A stretch of 64,000 nucleotides of DNA from contig CM051460.1 of the NCBI GenBank assembly GCA_028095005.1, positions 147,989,461-148,053,460 on the forward strand, read 5' to 3'. The stretch comes from Rhynchospora pubera (taxonomy: Eukaryota; Streptophyta; Magnoliopsida; Poales; Cyperaceae). Shown here piece after piece: positions 1 through 10,354 of the stretch. The translations under genes were made by a program, and so were the position numbers. How positions within the stretch are numbered: the first letter of the stretch is position 1; each line of letters opens with the position of its first letter. Below the pieces are notes generated by a model. It was given only the letters and a program-made list of their open reading frames with translations. It was not told the origin of the DNA and ran no database searches.

Positions 1-1
1 G

Positions 2-3000
2 GTGGAGATCTCCTTTACTCCATTGATGATTGCCAAGAAAAAATCCTCGGTCATCCAAGTCAAAGCAATCGAGAAACCTCAAACTAGAATACTGGAAAAG
101 ATAATTTCATCTAGGGAAGCAAGTCATGAAGCCTCTGAGATGGTAAAAGATAAGCAAAGGAAAGAAATAACTAGAGTACCGATTCCGCCTGACACTCAGA
201 TTATGAGTCCTGACGCATCAACAAGCGAAAACTTTACCCTTCCCTCTCAGAAAATAGGAAAACCTACTCCAATTAAGCAACCCGCTGGGGGCAGCCTCTC
301 GGAGGAGCAAAGGAAAATTCCTCACATACTTACACAAAAAGGATTGATATGTCCCTTCCGGAAAACGGAGAAACAAGTGCCAAAGGAACTTCATAATGGG
401 GGCAACTTTCTTGAAGGACAGAAGAAAACTTTTTCCATACCTATTAAAGGGGAATTGGTACACCCCTCCCTGAAAATAGGAGAACAAGTGAAGGTAAAGC
501 GAAGCCTTGGGGGCAGTTTTTCTAGAAAGCATATGAAAATCCTTCCCATACCTACCAAAAATGGATTAGCAACACTCTCCCGGAAAACTAGAATGCACGT
601 GCTTAATGAACAAGAAAGGCAGGGGGCACACAACCAATGTGCTAGGCTGATGACCTCTAAACCTCATGGATTGAGAATACAAAATATGTGGCATGAAGCA
701 TTCGCCTCACAAACTTCTGGAGTAAGGATAAGGCGAAACCCTCAGTACAAAACAAGGTTGACAGTTTCATGTCAGTCGGATCCAAAAATCATATGGAATG
801 ATCGAGGACTCGAAGGATGCGCCACTGTTCGTATGGTAAGCGCATCAGAGGAAGAGGTAGATTATGACGACAGTCACACTACAGCAACCGAAACCGATAA
901 CCAAAGAGATACCTGGAATACTATTGAAGAAACTCAAACCCAAGAAAATAATGATCCATCAAAGAATGTGCAAACCTTAATCCAAAATCCCCTCTTCGAA
1001 AGGTCTCTATGGGAAAAGATGATAGATACCTCCAAAAGTCAAGATGAATTTGAAACTGGTCAAAGCGAATCCTTAGGAGACAATTTCGCAAAAAGGGAAG
1101 TGGAAGATTCAAATTCAATCCGTATGGTGAATTCTGACACTAGTAACATACAAGACCATGAAAGCCATATGGTGAGAACTGAAGATCACATGAAAAGGAG
1201 CTCCTCACTTAATAATAAAAGGAATGTGAGTTATCGCTCTACCCAAAGGGATGACAAAAAGTTGATTGCGCCAAAACAAACAGACGAAAGCTCAGAAAGT
1301 GAGGGTGGAAGCTCTAGGCCGGGGGCATCCTCTGATGGCGATGAGATTGTCCAAAAAAGGCAGGAACTCGAGCGGATGGATCGCCAACTAGAAGAAATTC
1401 AGCAAGAAAATGCTCGTCTGTCCAGTTGGTGCTCCAATGTGAAAGATTCCTTTACTAAAAAAGGATTATGGCATAATTCCCTTCCTGAAATAAGTGATCC
1501 ACATCCCCAAAAACCTAAGTCCGTGAAATTCAATAGTAAAGAACCAAAAATGAATGATCCAAAAACAAAGACCAACTGCTTGAAGAGCAAACCCATACTA
1601 AAACGTTACAAAGAGCCCATAAATACCTCAAGTAACCCTTTTGAAAAACTTGGGATAACTCATGAGAAAATTGAAGAGATGATAAGCCAACGATTGCAGA
1701 AGGCAGGGTTAGGCCCTCCTGCTCATTCCAAGGAAAGATTTGGTAATCCATACCCAAAGGAGTACGACTTGGTGCGTTATCCTCCGGGTTACATAATCCC
1801 AAAATTCCCATTGTTTTATGGTGTGGGAGCTGAGACAAGCCCAGAAGAACATCTAGCGCGATTCAAAACCTTATGTCAAGATACAGCGCAAAATGAAGCA
1901 CTTCTCCTGCGCCAATTTTCCCAGAGCCTAATAGGAGTAGCTTTCAAATGGTATGCCTCATTAAAAGAGAATAGTATTCAAACTTGGGGAGACATGGAGG
2001 AATCCTTTTGCGAGAGATTCACAATAACACCCCAGAGAATTACACCAATGGAGCTGACAAGCATGAAACTCAAGGAAGAAGAGTCTCTCTCGAACTACAT
2101 TATGCGATGGAGAAATCTAAATGATCAATGTTATCCGCGGCTTCAAGAGTCTGATATGGTGGAATTGTTGGTAAGGAACATTAGTAAACAAATTCCACTC
2201 ATGGGGCCACTCTTAGTAATGAACAAAGCCACTACATTCGGAGCCTTGCTTGATACAATGGAGAAATACAAGGACCTTGATATAACTGGGTTATTTCAAC
2301 CCCTCAGGAGTGACCAAGAAGAGGTTGACATGACTCTAATGGGCAAGAGTGATACACCAATCAAGAAAGCCATAAATTCGGAAGCTTCCAGTAGTTGTGG
2401 TTATGAAGTCAACTCCAGGAAAACAAATAATGACAAGAAGGTCTTTCCCAAGCCCAGAAGACCATCCCTGATGGAGCAAATGAATAAACCATATTCTTTC
2501 AAAGTAGGAGAAACCAAAAGACTCTTTTATCGGGTCTTAACAAAAGGGCTTGATCTCCCGCCAAGCAAACGACCCAAAGAAATGAGAAACGTCCATGATC
2601 CTAACTACTGTCCATATCATAGGGTCATTGGACACCCGATTGAAGAGTGCTACAAGTTCAAGGATACTCTTGAAAGGATGATCCGCAAGGGTGAGTTTAA
2701 CCTACCTAAGAATGCCCGCCAAAACCCTATGCCTCATGTGCAAATTAGTAAAACTGAAACCGATGATGATGATTCTGATGATGGAGAGTATTCGTCGACG
2801 ACTTGTAATATGATTTCTCATGTTGAAACATGCGAAGAAATTCCTGAAAGTGGTTCAAGGCCTCATAGCACTAAAACCCAAGGGCTCCCAGTCTCAACAA
2901 CATCTTCTAAGCACGATAGGTTGAGGAAGCAACTCGAGCTATGTAATCATTGGATTACGTTGCTCCCTCAGCAGGTTTCGGCACCTCTTCAAGGGGATGG

Positions 3001-3370
3001 AAAATCACACCAGGCGAAAGTCGCAGGAACAGCCATGCTCCAGCAACAAAATGGTGAAATACATGAGCTCTTGAGAAACTCCAAGGAAAAGAGCAAAGTT
3101 TCCCGTGTCAGTTCAACAAAAATTCAACAAAGGAAAGCCGAGTCCAATAAAGAATACATGAAAAGGTGGGAAATTTTGATGGAATCACGGTCACAAGATG
3201 GCCATGCTGAAACAAACTCTGAAAACAACCAAGACAGAAAGGGATATACCAAAACAACCGAAGAACTACAGACATCATCATCGGGAGGGATCGCAATGGT
3301 CGAAATGCCCGGTAAAAGCTATGAGTTCACCACATGTGGTATAGGTCGCACAAGGACTTGGCTCCTATAA
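2..3370 (+). CDS. Retrotransposon gag-type polyprotein (5' partial)
   Basis: A 1122-residue open frame that runs to the window edge, so the true start may lie upstream; the first codon here is GTG. The first 550 residues are low-complexity, charged and repetitive (recurring basic stretches around GGS and LP.P). A retrotransposon gag domain follows at about residues 580-730, marked by PKFPLFYGVG, SPEEHLARF, FKWYASL and W..ME..F..RF. Near residues 865-890 is a knuckle-like CPYH...GH..EEC motif as in Tat gags. The frame ends at TAA without reaching a protease. Its length and lack of internal stops suggest a young copy or a domesticated frame, while the pol part downstream is ruined. It would package element RNA in the cytoplasm if translated. 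Confidence 0.85.
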   Translation: MEISFTPLMIAKKKSSVIQVKAIEKPQTRILEKIISSREASHEASEMVKDKQRKEITRVPIPPDTQIMSPDASTSENFTLPSQKIGKPTPIKQPAGGSLSEEQRKIPHILTQKGLICPFRKTEKQVPKELHNGGNFLEGQKKTFSIPIKGELVHPSLKIGEQVKVKRSLGGSFSRKHMKILPIPTKNGLATLSRKTRMHVLNEQERQGAHNQCARLMTSKPHGLRIQNMWHEAFASQTSGVRIRRNPQYKTRLTVSCQSDPKIIWNDRGLEGCATVRMVSASEEEVDYDDSHTTATETDNQRDTWNTIEETQTQENNDPSKNVQTLIQNPLFERSLWEKMIDTSKSQDEFETGQSESLGDNFAKREVEDSNSIRMVNSDTSNIQDHESHMVRTEDHMKRSSSLNNKRNVSYRSTQRDDKKLIAPKQTDESSESEGGSSRPGASSDGDEIVQKRQELERMDRQLEEIQQENARLSSWCSNVKDSFTKKGLWHNSLPEISDPHPQKPKSVKFNSKEPKMNDPKTKTNCLKSKPILKRYKEPINTSSNPFEKLGITHEKIEEMISQRLQKAGLGPPAHSKERFGNPYPKEYDLVRYPPGYIIPKFPLFYGVGAETSPEEHLARFKTLCQDTAQNEALLLRQFSQSLIGVAFKWYASLKENSIQTWGDMEESFCERFTITPQRITPMELTSMKLKEEESLSNYIMRWRNLNDQCYPRLQESDMVELLVRNISKQIPLMGPLLVMNKATTFGALLDTMEKYKDLDITGLFQPLRSDQEEVDMTLMGKSDTPIKKAINSEASSSCGYEVNSRKTNNDKKVFPKPRRPSLMEQMNKPYSFKVGETKRLFYRVLTKGLDLPPSKRPKEMRNVHDPNYCPYHRVIGHPIEECYKFKDTLERMIRKGEFNLPKNARQNPMPHVQISKTETDDDDSDDGEYSSTTCNMISHVETCEEIPESGSRPHSTKTQGLPVSTTSSKHDRLRKQLELCNHWITLLPQQVSAPLQGDGKSHQAKVAGTAMLQQQNGEIHELLRNSKEKSKVSRVSSTKIQQRKAESNKEYMKRWEILMESRSQDGHAETNSENNQDRKGYTKTTEELQTSSSGGIAMVEMPGKSYEFTTCGIGRTRTWLL

Positions 3371-3927
3371 GTTTCTTAAAAGAGCCAGGGGAATAAGGGG
3401 TTTTCGTAGGAAGTTGAGGAGTGAACCTATATGAATATACCCTTAACTTTGAAATGCATGCCAAAACCTCATAACCTTCACACTAAACAAAAAAAAATCC
3501 AAAACCAAATCTCTGAAGAAAAAAAAATCCAGACCAAAATGCTGTACATAAATAAACCCTTCAGCATCCAGAATTCGGAATCAAGAAAATCTACAAAAGA
3601 TCTCGTCAAAACTCAACCATTGTCTCAGAAAGGGTGTTATTACAAGAGATGATGAGACACCTAATCTGAGAGTAACAAAAGCTCAAAACACCCCAGCCAA
3701 GAGCAAATATGCCAAGGCTAAACAGGGGGCAGGAAAGCTCAGAACACCTCAGCCAAGAACAAATATGCTAAGGCTAAACCAGGGACAAGAAAACCTCAAA
3801 TCACACAAGCCAAGGAAAAAGATGCTAAAACTAAACTGGAATATAGACCCATAACCGAAACATTGATACCCCATTGGACGGATGAAAGTAAGGAGAGGCT
3901 TGCGAAGTCTCCATTGACTAACCTTGA
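3371..3927. other. Spacer between gag and tandem array
   Basis: A-rich non-coding stretch. It contains short repeated phrases (AAAGCTCA..ACACC.CAGCCAAGA.CAAATATGC occurs at about 3680 and again at about 3735). The only open frame, 3431-3652, is short and of low complexity. No protease or reverse transcriptase motif is seen. Confidence 0.5.
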
Positions 3928-4745
3928 AAACTATATCAGACTCCCACAGTTCTGGTAATGTTCCAAGCCGTGTCAGACTTTCACAGTTCTCATGGCGCTC
4001 CAAATCATATCAGACTTCCACAGTCCTGATAATGTTCCAAGCCGTGTCAGACTTTCACAATTCTCATGGCGCTCCAAATCATATCAGACTTCCACAGTCC
4101 TGATAATGTTCCAAGCCGTGTCAGACTTTCACAGTTCTCATGGCGCTCCAAATCATATCAGACTTCCACAGTCCTGATAATATTCCAAGCCGTGTCAGAC
4201 TTTCACAGTTCTCATGGCGCTCCAAATCATATCAGACTTCCACAGTCCTGATAATATTCCAAGCCGTGTCAGACTTTCACAGTTCTCATGGCGCTCCAAA
4301 TCATATCAGACTCCCACAGTTCTGGTAATGTTCCAAGCCGTGTCAGACTTTCACAGTTCTCATGGCGCTCCAAATCATATCAGACTTCCACAGTCCTGAT
4401 AATGTTCCAAGCCGTGTCAGACTTTCACAGTTCTCATGGCGCTCCAAATCATATCAGACTTCCACAGTCCTGATAATATTCCAAGCCGTGTCAGACTTTC
4501 ACAGTTCTCATGGCGCTCCAAATCATATCAGACTCCCACAGTTCTGGTATTGTTCCAAGCCGTGTCAGACTTTCACAGTTCTCATGGCGCTCAAAATCAT
4601 ATCAGACTTTCACAGTTCTGGTAATGTTCCAAGCCGTGTCAGACTTTCACAGTTCTCATGGCGCTCCAAATCATATCAGACTTCCACAGTCCTGATAATG
4701 TTCAAACCATATCAGACTTCCACAGTTCTGATGACCCTTCAAACC
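3928..4745 (+). repeat. 74-bp tandem repeat array, about 11 copies
   Basis: Units of 74 bp, with core phrases CCAAGCCGTGTCAGACTTTC and CATGGCGCTCCAAATCATAT, repeat head to tail with few changes. Two unit variants differ at CTTCCACAGTCCTGATAAT versus CTCCCACAGTTCTGGTAAT. Because 74 is not a multiple of 3, the array opens a series of staggered, nearly identical 61-62-residue frames, which are shadows rather than genes. Internal minisatellites between gag and pol are known in Tat-lineage elements. Confidence 0.95.
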
Positions 4746-5339
4746 ATGTACAAACAATGAAACCAAATACAAAACCTTGATAGTCGGATTCGAAATAGCT
4801 CTTCAAAGGGATATTGAGCAGTTAGAGGTCTATGGAGATCCCAACTCGTTCTAAGCCAGATCGAAGGCCTTTTCAAAATAAGGAAACCAAAATTGGCCAA
4901 ATATCATGAAAAAACTCTTGAATTGATGGCTAAGTTCACACATATTACCTTCCATAAAGTTCTGAGGTCTCTGAATGGCAAATAGGGTACTTTGGCCGGG
5001 CTAGCCGATGAGCTAAGTGATCCAAACCAGGAAGAGATCCAAATCCTTGTTCACCGCAGGAGACCCTTGTCCCCTTGTTTTCCACAAAGAAAAGATGAGC
5101 AAGAAGAAACCATGTTCACAGACATCCTAAACCTTGAAAGAGAATATGAAAAAGAATGGAGAGAAATCACACAAGTCATGACAACCAAAGGTATCAACCA
5201 AGAAAGACTGGAGGCGACCCTTCCTTGATTACTTTCAGCAAGGTAAACTGCTCGAAAACAAACAAATCAGAAAAAGGGCCCTATGGTTTGTATATGTCAA
5301 CAACATGCTCTACTAGAGGTCCTATGAAGGGTCATGGCT
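4746..5339. other. Degenerate pol spacer
   Basis: Carries short discontinuous frames (4992-5228 and 5156-5446 partly) with no domain I recognise. By position it should be the end of reverse transcriptase/RNase H, but no catalytic motif of either is visible. Confidence 0.4.
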
Positions 5340-6547
5340 TAGATGTATATCGAAAATCGAAGCCCACCAAGTTATGCAAGAAATTCACTCGGGAGTATGC
5401 GGAGCCCACCAGTCGGGCTCTCGGATGCGAGTGCAAATCAAACTGATGGGCTATTATTGGCCCACCATGATTAATGACTGCGAAGACTTCTCCAGACGAT
5501 GCCATATGTGCCAGATTCACGGAGATTTCATACACCAACACCCAAATGTGCTACATCCAACGGTGGTATCATGGCCTTTCGAAATCTGGGGAACAGATAT
5601 TATAGGCCCCATTGACCCACCAGCCTCAAATCGGCACCGCTTCATATTGGCCGCTATGGACTACTTTTCCAAATGGGCCGAAGCTAGGTCATACCGTGAA
5701 ATCAAGGCCTCTGACGGGGTCAGGTTCTTTACCACTCAAATGCTTCATAGGTACGGAAACCCAAGGAAAATTATCTCTGACAATGGGACAGCCTTCAAAA
5801 AATGTCAAAATTGATGCCTTTGCCGACAAACACAAAATTGAATGGAGATACTCCTCCGTCTACAACCCAAGAGCCAATGGACTAGCGAAGGCCTTTAACA
5901 AAACATTGATCAAGATTCTTCGCAAAACCATCGGAGATAATCAGAGAAACTAGTATGAGAAACTGCACGAAGCATTGTGGGCGTACCGCATCACTCATAG
6001 AACAGCAACCCAAGCTACACCCTATTCCTTGGTATATGGGGCAAAAGCAGTTCTGCCAATCGAGGTAGAACTCCCGTCACTGAGAATAGCCATGGCAGCA
6101 CAAATTCCTCTGACTAAACAAATGCAACTGAGGTTACAAGAGTTGGATGGAATGGATGAAAGGAGACTGGCAGCTCAACAAAACTTGGAGTTATATCAAG
6201 TCAGGATGGCGCGAGCCTATTAGAAATTGTCAAGATCCTAAACATTCAAGAAGGGAGAATTGGTACTAGTTCTAAGGCGACCTATCATCGGCCGACACCA
6301 TGGTCCCAAATTTGCACCAAATTGGGAAGGCCCCTATGTCATAGAACAAGCATATGAAGGCGGAGCCTACCTACTCGCAGATTCAAATGGAAAACACCCT
6401 GTCTCCTCCATAAATGGGAGATACCTGAAGAAATATTATGGACAAAACTACCCCGACGTTCCCACAGCTCACCAAAGTCAAAGGAAGAGCAGCCAACAAA
6501 CCGACTGGGCATATAATTGCGAGGCGGTCAACTATCTCTTCACTTAG
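5340..6547 (+). pseudogene. Broken Ty3/gypsy integrase
   Basis: The N-terminal HHCC zinc finger is readable (EIHSGVCGAH ... CHMCQIH), followed by the core WGTDIIGPI with the first catalytic Asp and ISDNGTAFK with the second. The expected third residue, Glu in the N-G-x-x-E-A context, is Lys here (NGLAKAFN; AAG at 5888-5890). The frame shifts near 5800 (after TAFKK), hits TAG at about 5953 and stops again near 6221 and 6239. A C-terminal domain follows from about 6240 (KKGELVLVLRR, WEGPYVIE, GRYLKKYY), ending at 6547. The enzyme would insert element cDNA, but this copy cannot: the frame is broken and a catalytic residue is changed. The family call is secure from the motif order. Confidence 0.93.
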
Positions 6548-8372
6548 GTAAAGAGAAAAGCTCACACGTCCCACCGGGTCAAGGCTCGACAGGTGCTCCG
6601 TTCTTTTGAACGCTATGGAGCATCCCTGAGCCAAAACCCTAAAGTAATAAATTAACCTTTAAATAAAATAAACCCTTCAAAATTTTCTAAAATAACTCCA
6701 AGTCGAAATCCTAAATAAAATCCAAGTCCAACAAGAAAAATGCATCTTATTCCGAAGCATAAAAGCTCATGACCAAAAGAAACTAGACCAAGATAAAATA
6801 TAGCCTAAATAAAGATTAGAACCAAATCTCCCTAAATATTCTCAAATCCCTAAATAAAAAGGCAAATTCCAAAGTCCAAAATCTAAAACTTCTAAAAATG
6901 TACACAAAATGCTCTGTCCCACCGGGCCAAAGATAAAAGGAGTGTTCTGTCCTTATGGACATCCATGGAGCATTTCCTTTACAAATGGCCTACATTCCAA
7001 AATGTGACCCTAAAAAGTCTTGTGCTTTGTCCTTTAAACAAAGTACTAGGTACCTGTTCATCTCACCGAATTAAAGGATGAACAAAAGTTCCGTGTCTTG
7101 AACTCTAAATTAAGACACAATGCGGTGATCTGTCCATTACACCTACCCAAAAAAGATGGCCAAAGTCTTGTGCTTTGTCCTTTAAACAAAGTACTAGGTG
7201 CCTGTTCATCTCACCGAACTAAAGGATGAACGAAAGTTCTGTGTCTTGAACTCTAAATTAAGACACAAACGGTGAAACTTACTACAAAAGTTTTGTGCTT
7301 TGTGCTTTAAACAAGGTACTAGGTGCCTGCTCATCTCACCGAATTAAAGGATGAACAAAAGTTCTGTGTCTTGAACTCTAAATTAAGACACAATGCGGTG
7401 ATCTGTCCATCACACCTACCCAAAAAAGATGGCCAAAGTCTTGTGCTTTGTCCTTTAAACAAAGTACTAGGTGCCTGTTCATCTCACCGAACTAAAGGAT
7501 GAACGGAAGTTCTGTGTCTTGAACTCTAAATTAAGACACAAACGGTGAAACTTACCATAGGGATTAGTCAAAACCCCGTCCTCAATAGTTACAGATTGAG
7601 AAAACAACCTGTTTATTCAAGATGTAATTCTTGCCGAAACCTACCAAAAAATTAAGACCAAACCGAACCTAAAAGCCCCTCTGAAAACGGAGAATACCAC
7701 GGCTGATGTCCGCCAACCATGTCAAGGAATAGGCCTCATAAATCCTAATACCCAGAGGGGCCCATGGTCGTGTTGGGCCTTAAACCACCGACTACGGTAT
7801 GTTCCTAGCTGCCGTACCCAAAGAGCCAGGAGAAAACCCCATCTCACCACATCAAAAGAGTGATATGGAACAGACAAGTCCCGATGGTACGTCCCTTACC
7901 GTCATACCAAAACAACCAACAGAAAATGATGCACAAAGTTCCACTGCGTGCCATACCCAGAATGTCTATTCTACATGTTGAAGCGGTAATATGGAGTAAA
8001 CAGGTCCCACCGGAATGGTCCTAACTGCCGAGGTAACAATGTAGAATAGACAAATCCCACCGGTATGTTCCTTGCTGCCGTAACCAAAGAGCAGGGAGAA
8101 TAACAAAAAATATTTGTCCCACTAGCGATGTTCGATGTCGCTATCTATGACAATCTAAACCAAGTCACTAATAAACCTCAACAGATGTCCATAAACCAAG
8201 ATCAACAGACCAAGAGTTATTAGGACTCCAAATTGCCCCAATCAAATCATAAAGCCAAAATACCAGACATAAACCATCCAAAATTACCACAGTTTGATCA
8301 ACAACAACAAAAAACATATGAAACAAAGCAATGAAAACAACAAAACCAAATGATCAAACATCCAAGACTTCT
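6548..8372. other. Non-coding part of the retroelement between integrase and antisense gene
   Basis: No coding frame. It has the dimeric repeat at 7017-7560, a recurring TCCCACCGGG/TCCCACCGG phrase (about 6575, 6910, 8010, 8060), and GTTC.T.GCTGCCG phrases near 7800, 8020 and 8070. Long non-coding stretches here are usual in Tat elements. Confidence 0.6.
7017..7560 (+). repeat. Dimeric tandem repeat, 2 x about 275 bp
   Basis: The phrase TTGTGCTTTG.CCTTTAAAC begins near 7018, 7166, 7293 and 7439, giving alternating steps of about 148, 127 and 146 bp. Each unit goes on with GTACTAGG..CCTG.TCATCTC and CTTGAACTCTAAATTAAGAC. The alternation means the higher-order unit is a dimer of about 275 bp present twice. 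Confidence 0.85.
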
Positions 8373-9674
8373 TCACATCGGAGGCACTGGAGGCGCCTGA
8401 GCTGCGGCCATCGCCCCTGCAAAGGTCTCTAAGGTGTTATGAATTGACTGAAGTACTGCCTCAACATTCTCCAGTCGCTGATCCAGCTCCTTAAAACGCT
8501 GGTCTATGTGTTCCTGGAGTGGAAAAGATTCTTCAATGGCTGAACCGTCTGGAGAAGGGGGAGAAGCCTCTCTCACCGGACTATACTGATTCACAGCAGC
8601 AAACCTATGAAGGATATGACTGTTCACCGGGTAGTTGGGGTCAGGAACCAGAGTACCATGAACCATCTCCACCCACCCAAAGGAAGTTAGATCCAAGAGC
8701 AGGTTGCGCGGATGCAGGATAAGCCGCTCAGTGATTGGATTCCCCCACAGCGTCTCAGGCAATGGAATCTGAGCCCGCTCCATCAAGGCCTCGATTAAAT
8801 TCCCATAAGGCAAATGGCCCTTGGGAAACCTCGTGACATGATGCATGTTTTGGAGGATGAGACTGGGAAGATTAGCTTTCCCGCGTTTGAGGAGCAATAA
8901 GCGAAGGTAGAACAAGGTCCCTGGGCGAGTCAAATCTGATAACTCACCCTGAGGAAAGAGGATGTAGTTGATAATCAAGAAGAATAGCCTGAAAGGAACA
9001 TATAAACTTCACGGTCATGAACCTGTCCTTCGGAGACAAACAAAAGAAACAAACAAAACAAAAACACACAAATAGCAAAATTACCGGTGAAGCGCGGGCA
9101 AATGCATAGTAGAGACCAGTTCAGAGCTCGCCTCAGATCTGGGTATCTTGAACCACTCGCAGTGGCCCCGGTATGTCCCTTGCTCGCGAGGCCAACTCCC
9201 GAAGGCATAAACTGACAAGCCATTTAAAGTATCTGTTGCGCCGATCAAGTCAGCCAAATCCTCCACCCCTACATGAAAGAGCCTGCCAAAAAGATAAGAA
9301 GAGGCAGAAGGGGTGCCATGGTGGTCAAAGGTGACGCAGAGATTAGCATAAAATAACTTAGTGATATCTGGATGGTAAGGGGTGTCGAGCCTTGACAGGC
9401 CATGGAGGCTCCAGGCATTAAGCCACCCTGTTATTAAATTCATATAAGGGGTGGTGAAACACCCTTGAGAATGAAAGAAAAAGCAGGCGGAAACTTCACG
9501 CCCCCCTTCACCAATGTTACTTTGATAACACTCAAAAGCCTCGTCGTCTCGAAACAGATAACGGTTGCCTGAGTCGTATGACCAGTTAGGCTTGGAAGGT
9601 GGCGCGCCTTGGACAGAGGAACTACCCTCATCTTTGGGACGCTTGGGATTCCTTGGATCTATGACGCCGGCCAT
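8373..9674 (-). CDS. Antisense spliced gene of the Tat-like element, function unknown
   Basis: Two exons on the minus strand: 9674-9085 (ATG, GT donor at 9084) and 8988-8373 (AG acceptor at 8990-8989). They join in phase (590 + 616 nt) to give 401 aa. The N-terminus starts MAGVIDPRNPKRPKDEG. The middle has YLFGRLFHVGVEDLADLIG and a later SDLTRPGTLFYLRLLLL stretch. The C-terminus is a coiled-coil-like HIDQRFKELDQRLENVEAV followed by a proline-rich tail. A frame continues upstream to 9845, but the ATG at 9674 follows a TATA box at a plausible distance. Tat-lineage elements are known to carry antisense genes between pol and the 3' LTR; this one sits exactly there. I cannot assign a biochemical role. 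Confidence 0.75.
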
Positions 9675-9741
9675 GGAAAACGGAGTTAGAGGAAGAAAAT
9701 TTGGAAGGAGAAAATGACACGGGTTACGTGCGCATGATGCC

Positions 9742-9750
9742 TTATATATA
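9742..9750 (-). promoter_or_regulatory. TATA box for the antisense gene
   Basis: On the minus strand the sequence reads TATATATAAG, about 70 nt upstream of the ATG at 9674. The interval is C/T-rich, as plant 5' leaders often are. Confidence 0.55.
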
Positions 9751-9845
9751 AATGAATTAGGGCACCAGAGAGCGTATGTCTTCTCAAGCTTGCTAATAAA
9801 GGTGAGAAATCGAAAGGCGTGGCGGTTTGCAATGAAGGGACACAA

Positions 9846-10343
9846 TCGCTTCGCGATCCAAAGATTTTAATGAACAAAAAAAATGAACCCAATGACATCG
9901 AAAAATCTAACACCCATATCCATAAACCTGCTACAGTCAAGGCCCGAAACCATACAAGCCTAAGAAAGACCAAAAAAATCACATGACTGAAAGGCCCAAC
10001 CACAACATCAAGAAACAATTAACTAAAACCAAGCCCAAAACTAAAGTCCAATCTAAAACCTCAAAACTACCAAGTGCACTAAAAGAACCGTAAAAAAAAA
10101 AAAACCATAGAACCCATCGCCGACTCAATCTCCACAGATGCATCTGCTGCAAGGAAAACAAAACAAGGAAGGGCCAGCACCACGTCCATGCGAACCCTCT
10201 CAGAATCATCATCGGAATTGACATCTCCCCAGAATAATAAAGTAACACAAGAAGGGAAGTGACATACAAAGTGAGGCCCAGAGTGAATGCGGAAAGGGGC
10301 ACCAGAGCAGGTCGTTCGACTTGGATTCCTCACAACCTACTCT
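9846..10343. other. Non-coding stretch before the polypurine tract
   Basis: No supported gene. Overlapping minus-strand frames here are short, hydrophobic and share no motif; they look like chance frames. Confidence 0.5.
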
Positions 10344-10354
10344 GGTGGGGGGCA
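10344..10354 (+). other. Polypurine tract and LTR junction
   Basis: GGTGGGGGGCA is followed by TTTGTTTACC. In Ty3/gypsy elements a G-rich tract directly before a TG start marks second-strand priming next to the 3' LTR, which fits the plus orientation of gag and integrase. Confidence 0.65.

Larger units (their letters stand above)
1..10353 (+). mobile_element. Decayed Tat-like Ty3/gypsy retrotransposon, internal region
   Basis: The order is gag frame, tandem array, integrase, antisense gene, polypurine tract, then LTR, which is the layout known for plant Tat-lineage Ty3/gypsy elements. The left end lies outside the window, so the 5' LTR is not seen. No protease, reverse transcriptase or RNase H motifs were found between gag (ending 3370) and integrase (from about 5340); that space holds a 74-bp tandem array. 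The integrase is broken. The copy is therefore non-autonomous, either through internal deletion or because the family lacks that part. The Tat assignment is inferred from layout and from the gag and integrase sequence. Confidence 0.85.

Noticed and set aside
3992..4760. Series of nearly identical 61-132-codon frames
   Set aside because: They are produced by the 74-bp tandem array read in shifting frames; each starts at the same CATGGCGCTC word.
9846..10333. Overlapping hydrophobic minus-strand frames of 84-110 codons
   Set aside because: No motif, no plausible start context, and they overlap each other out of frame just upstream of the antisense gene's promoter.
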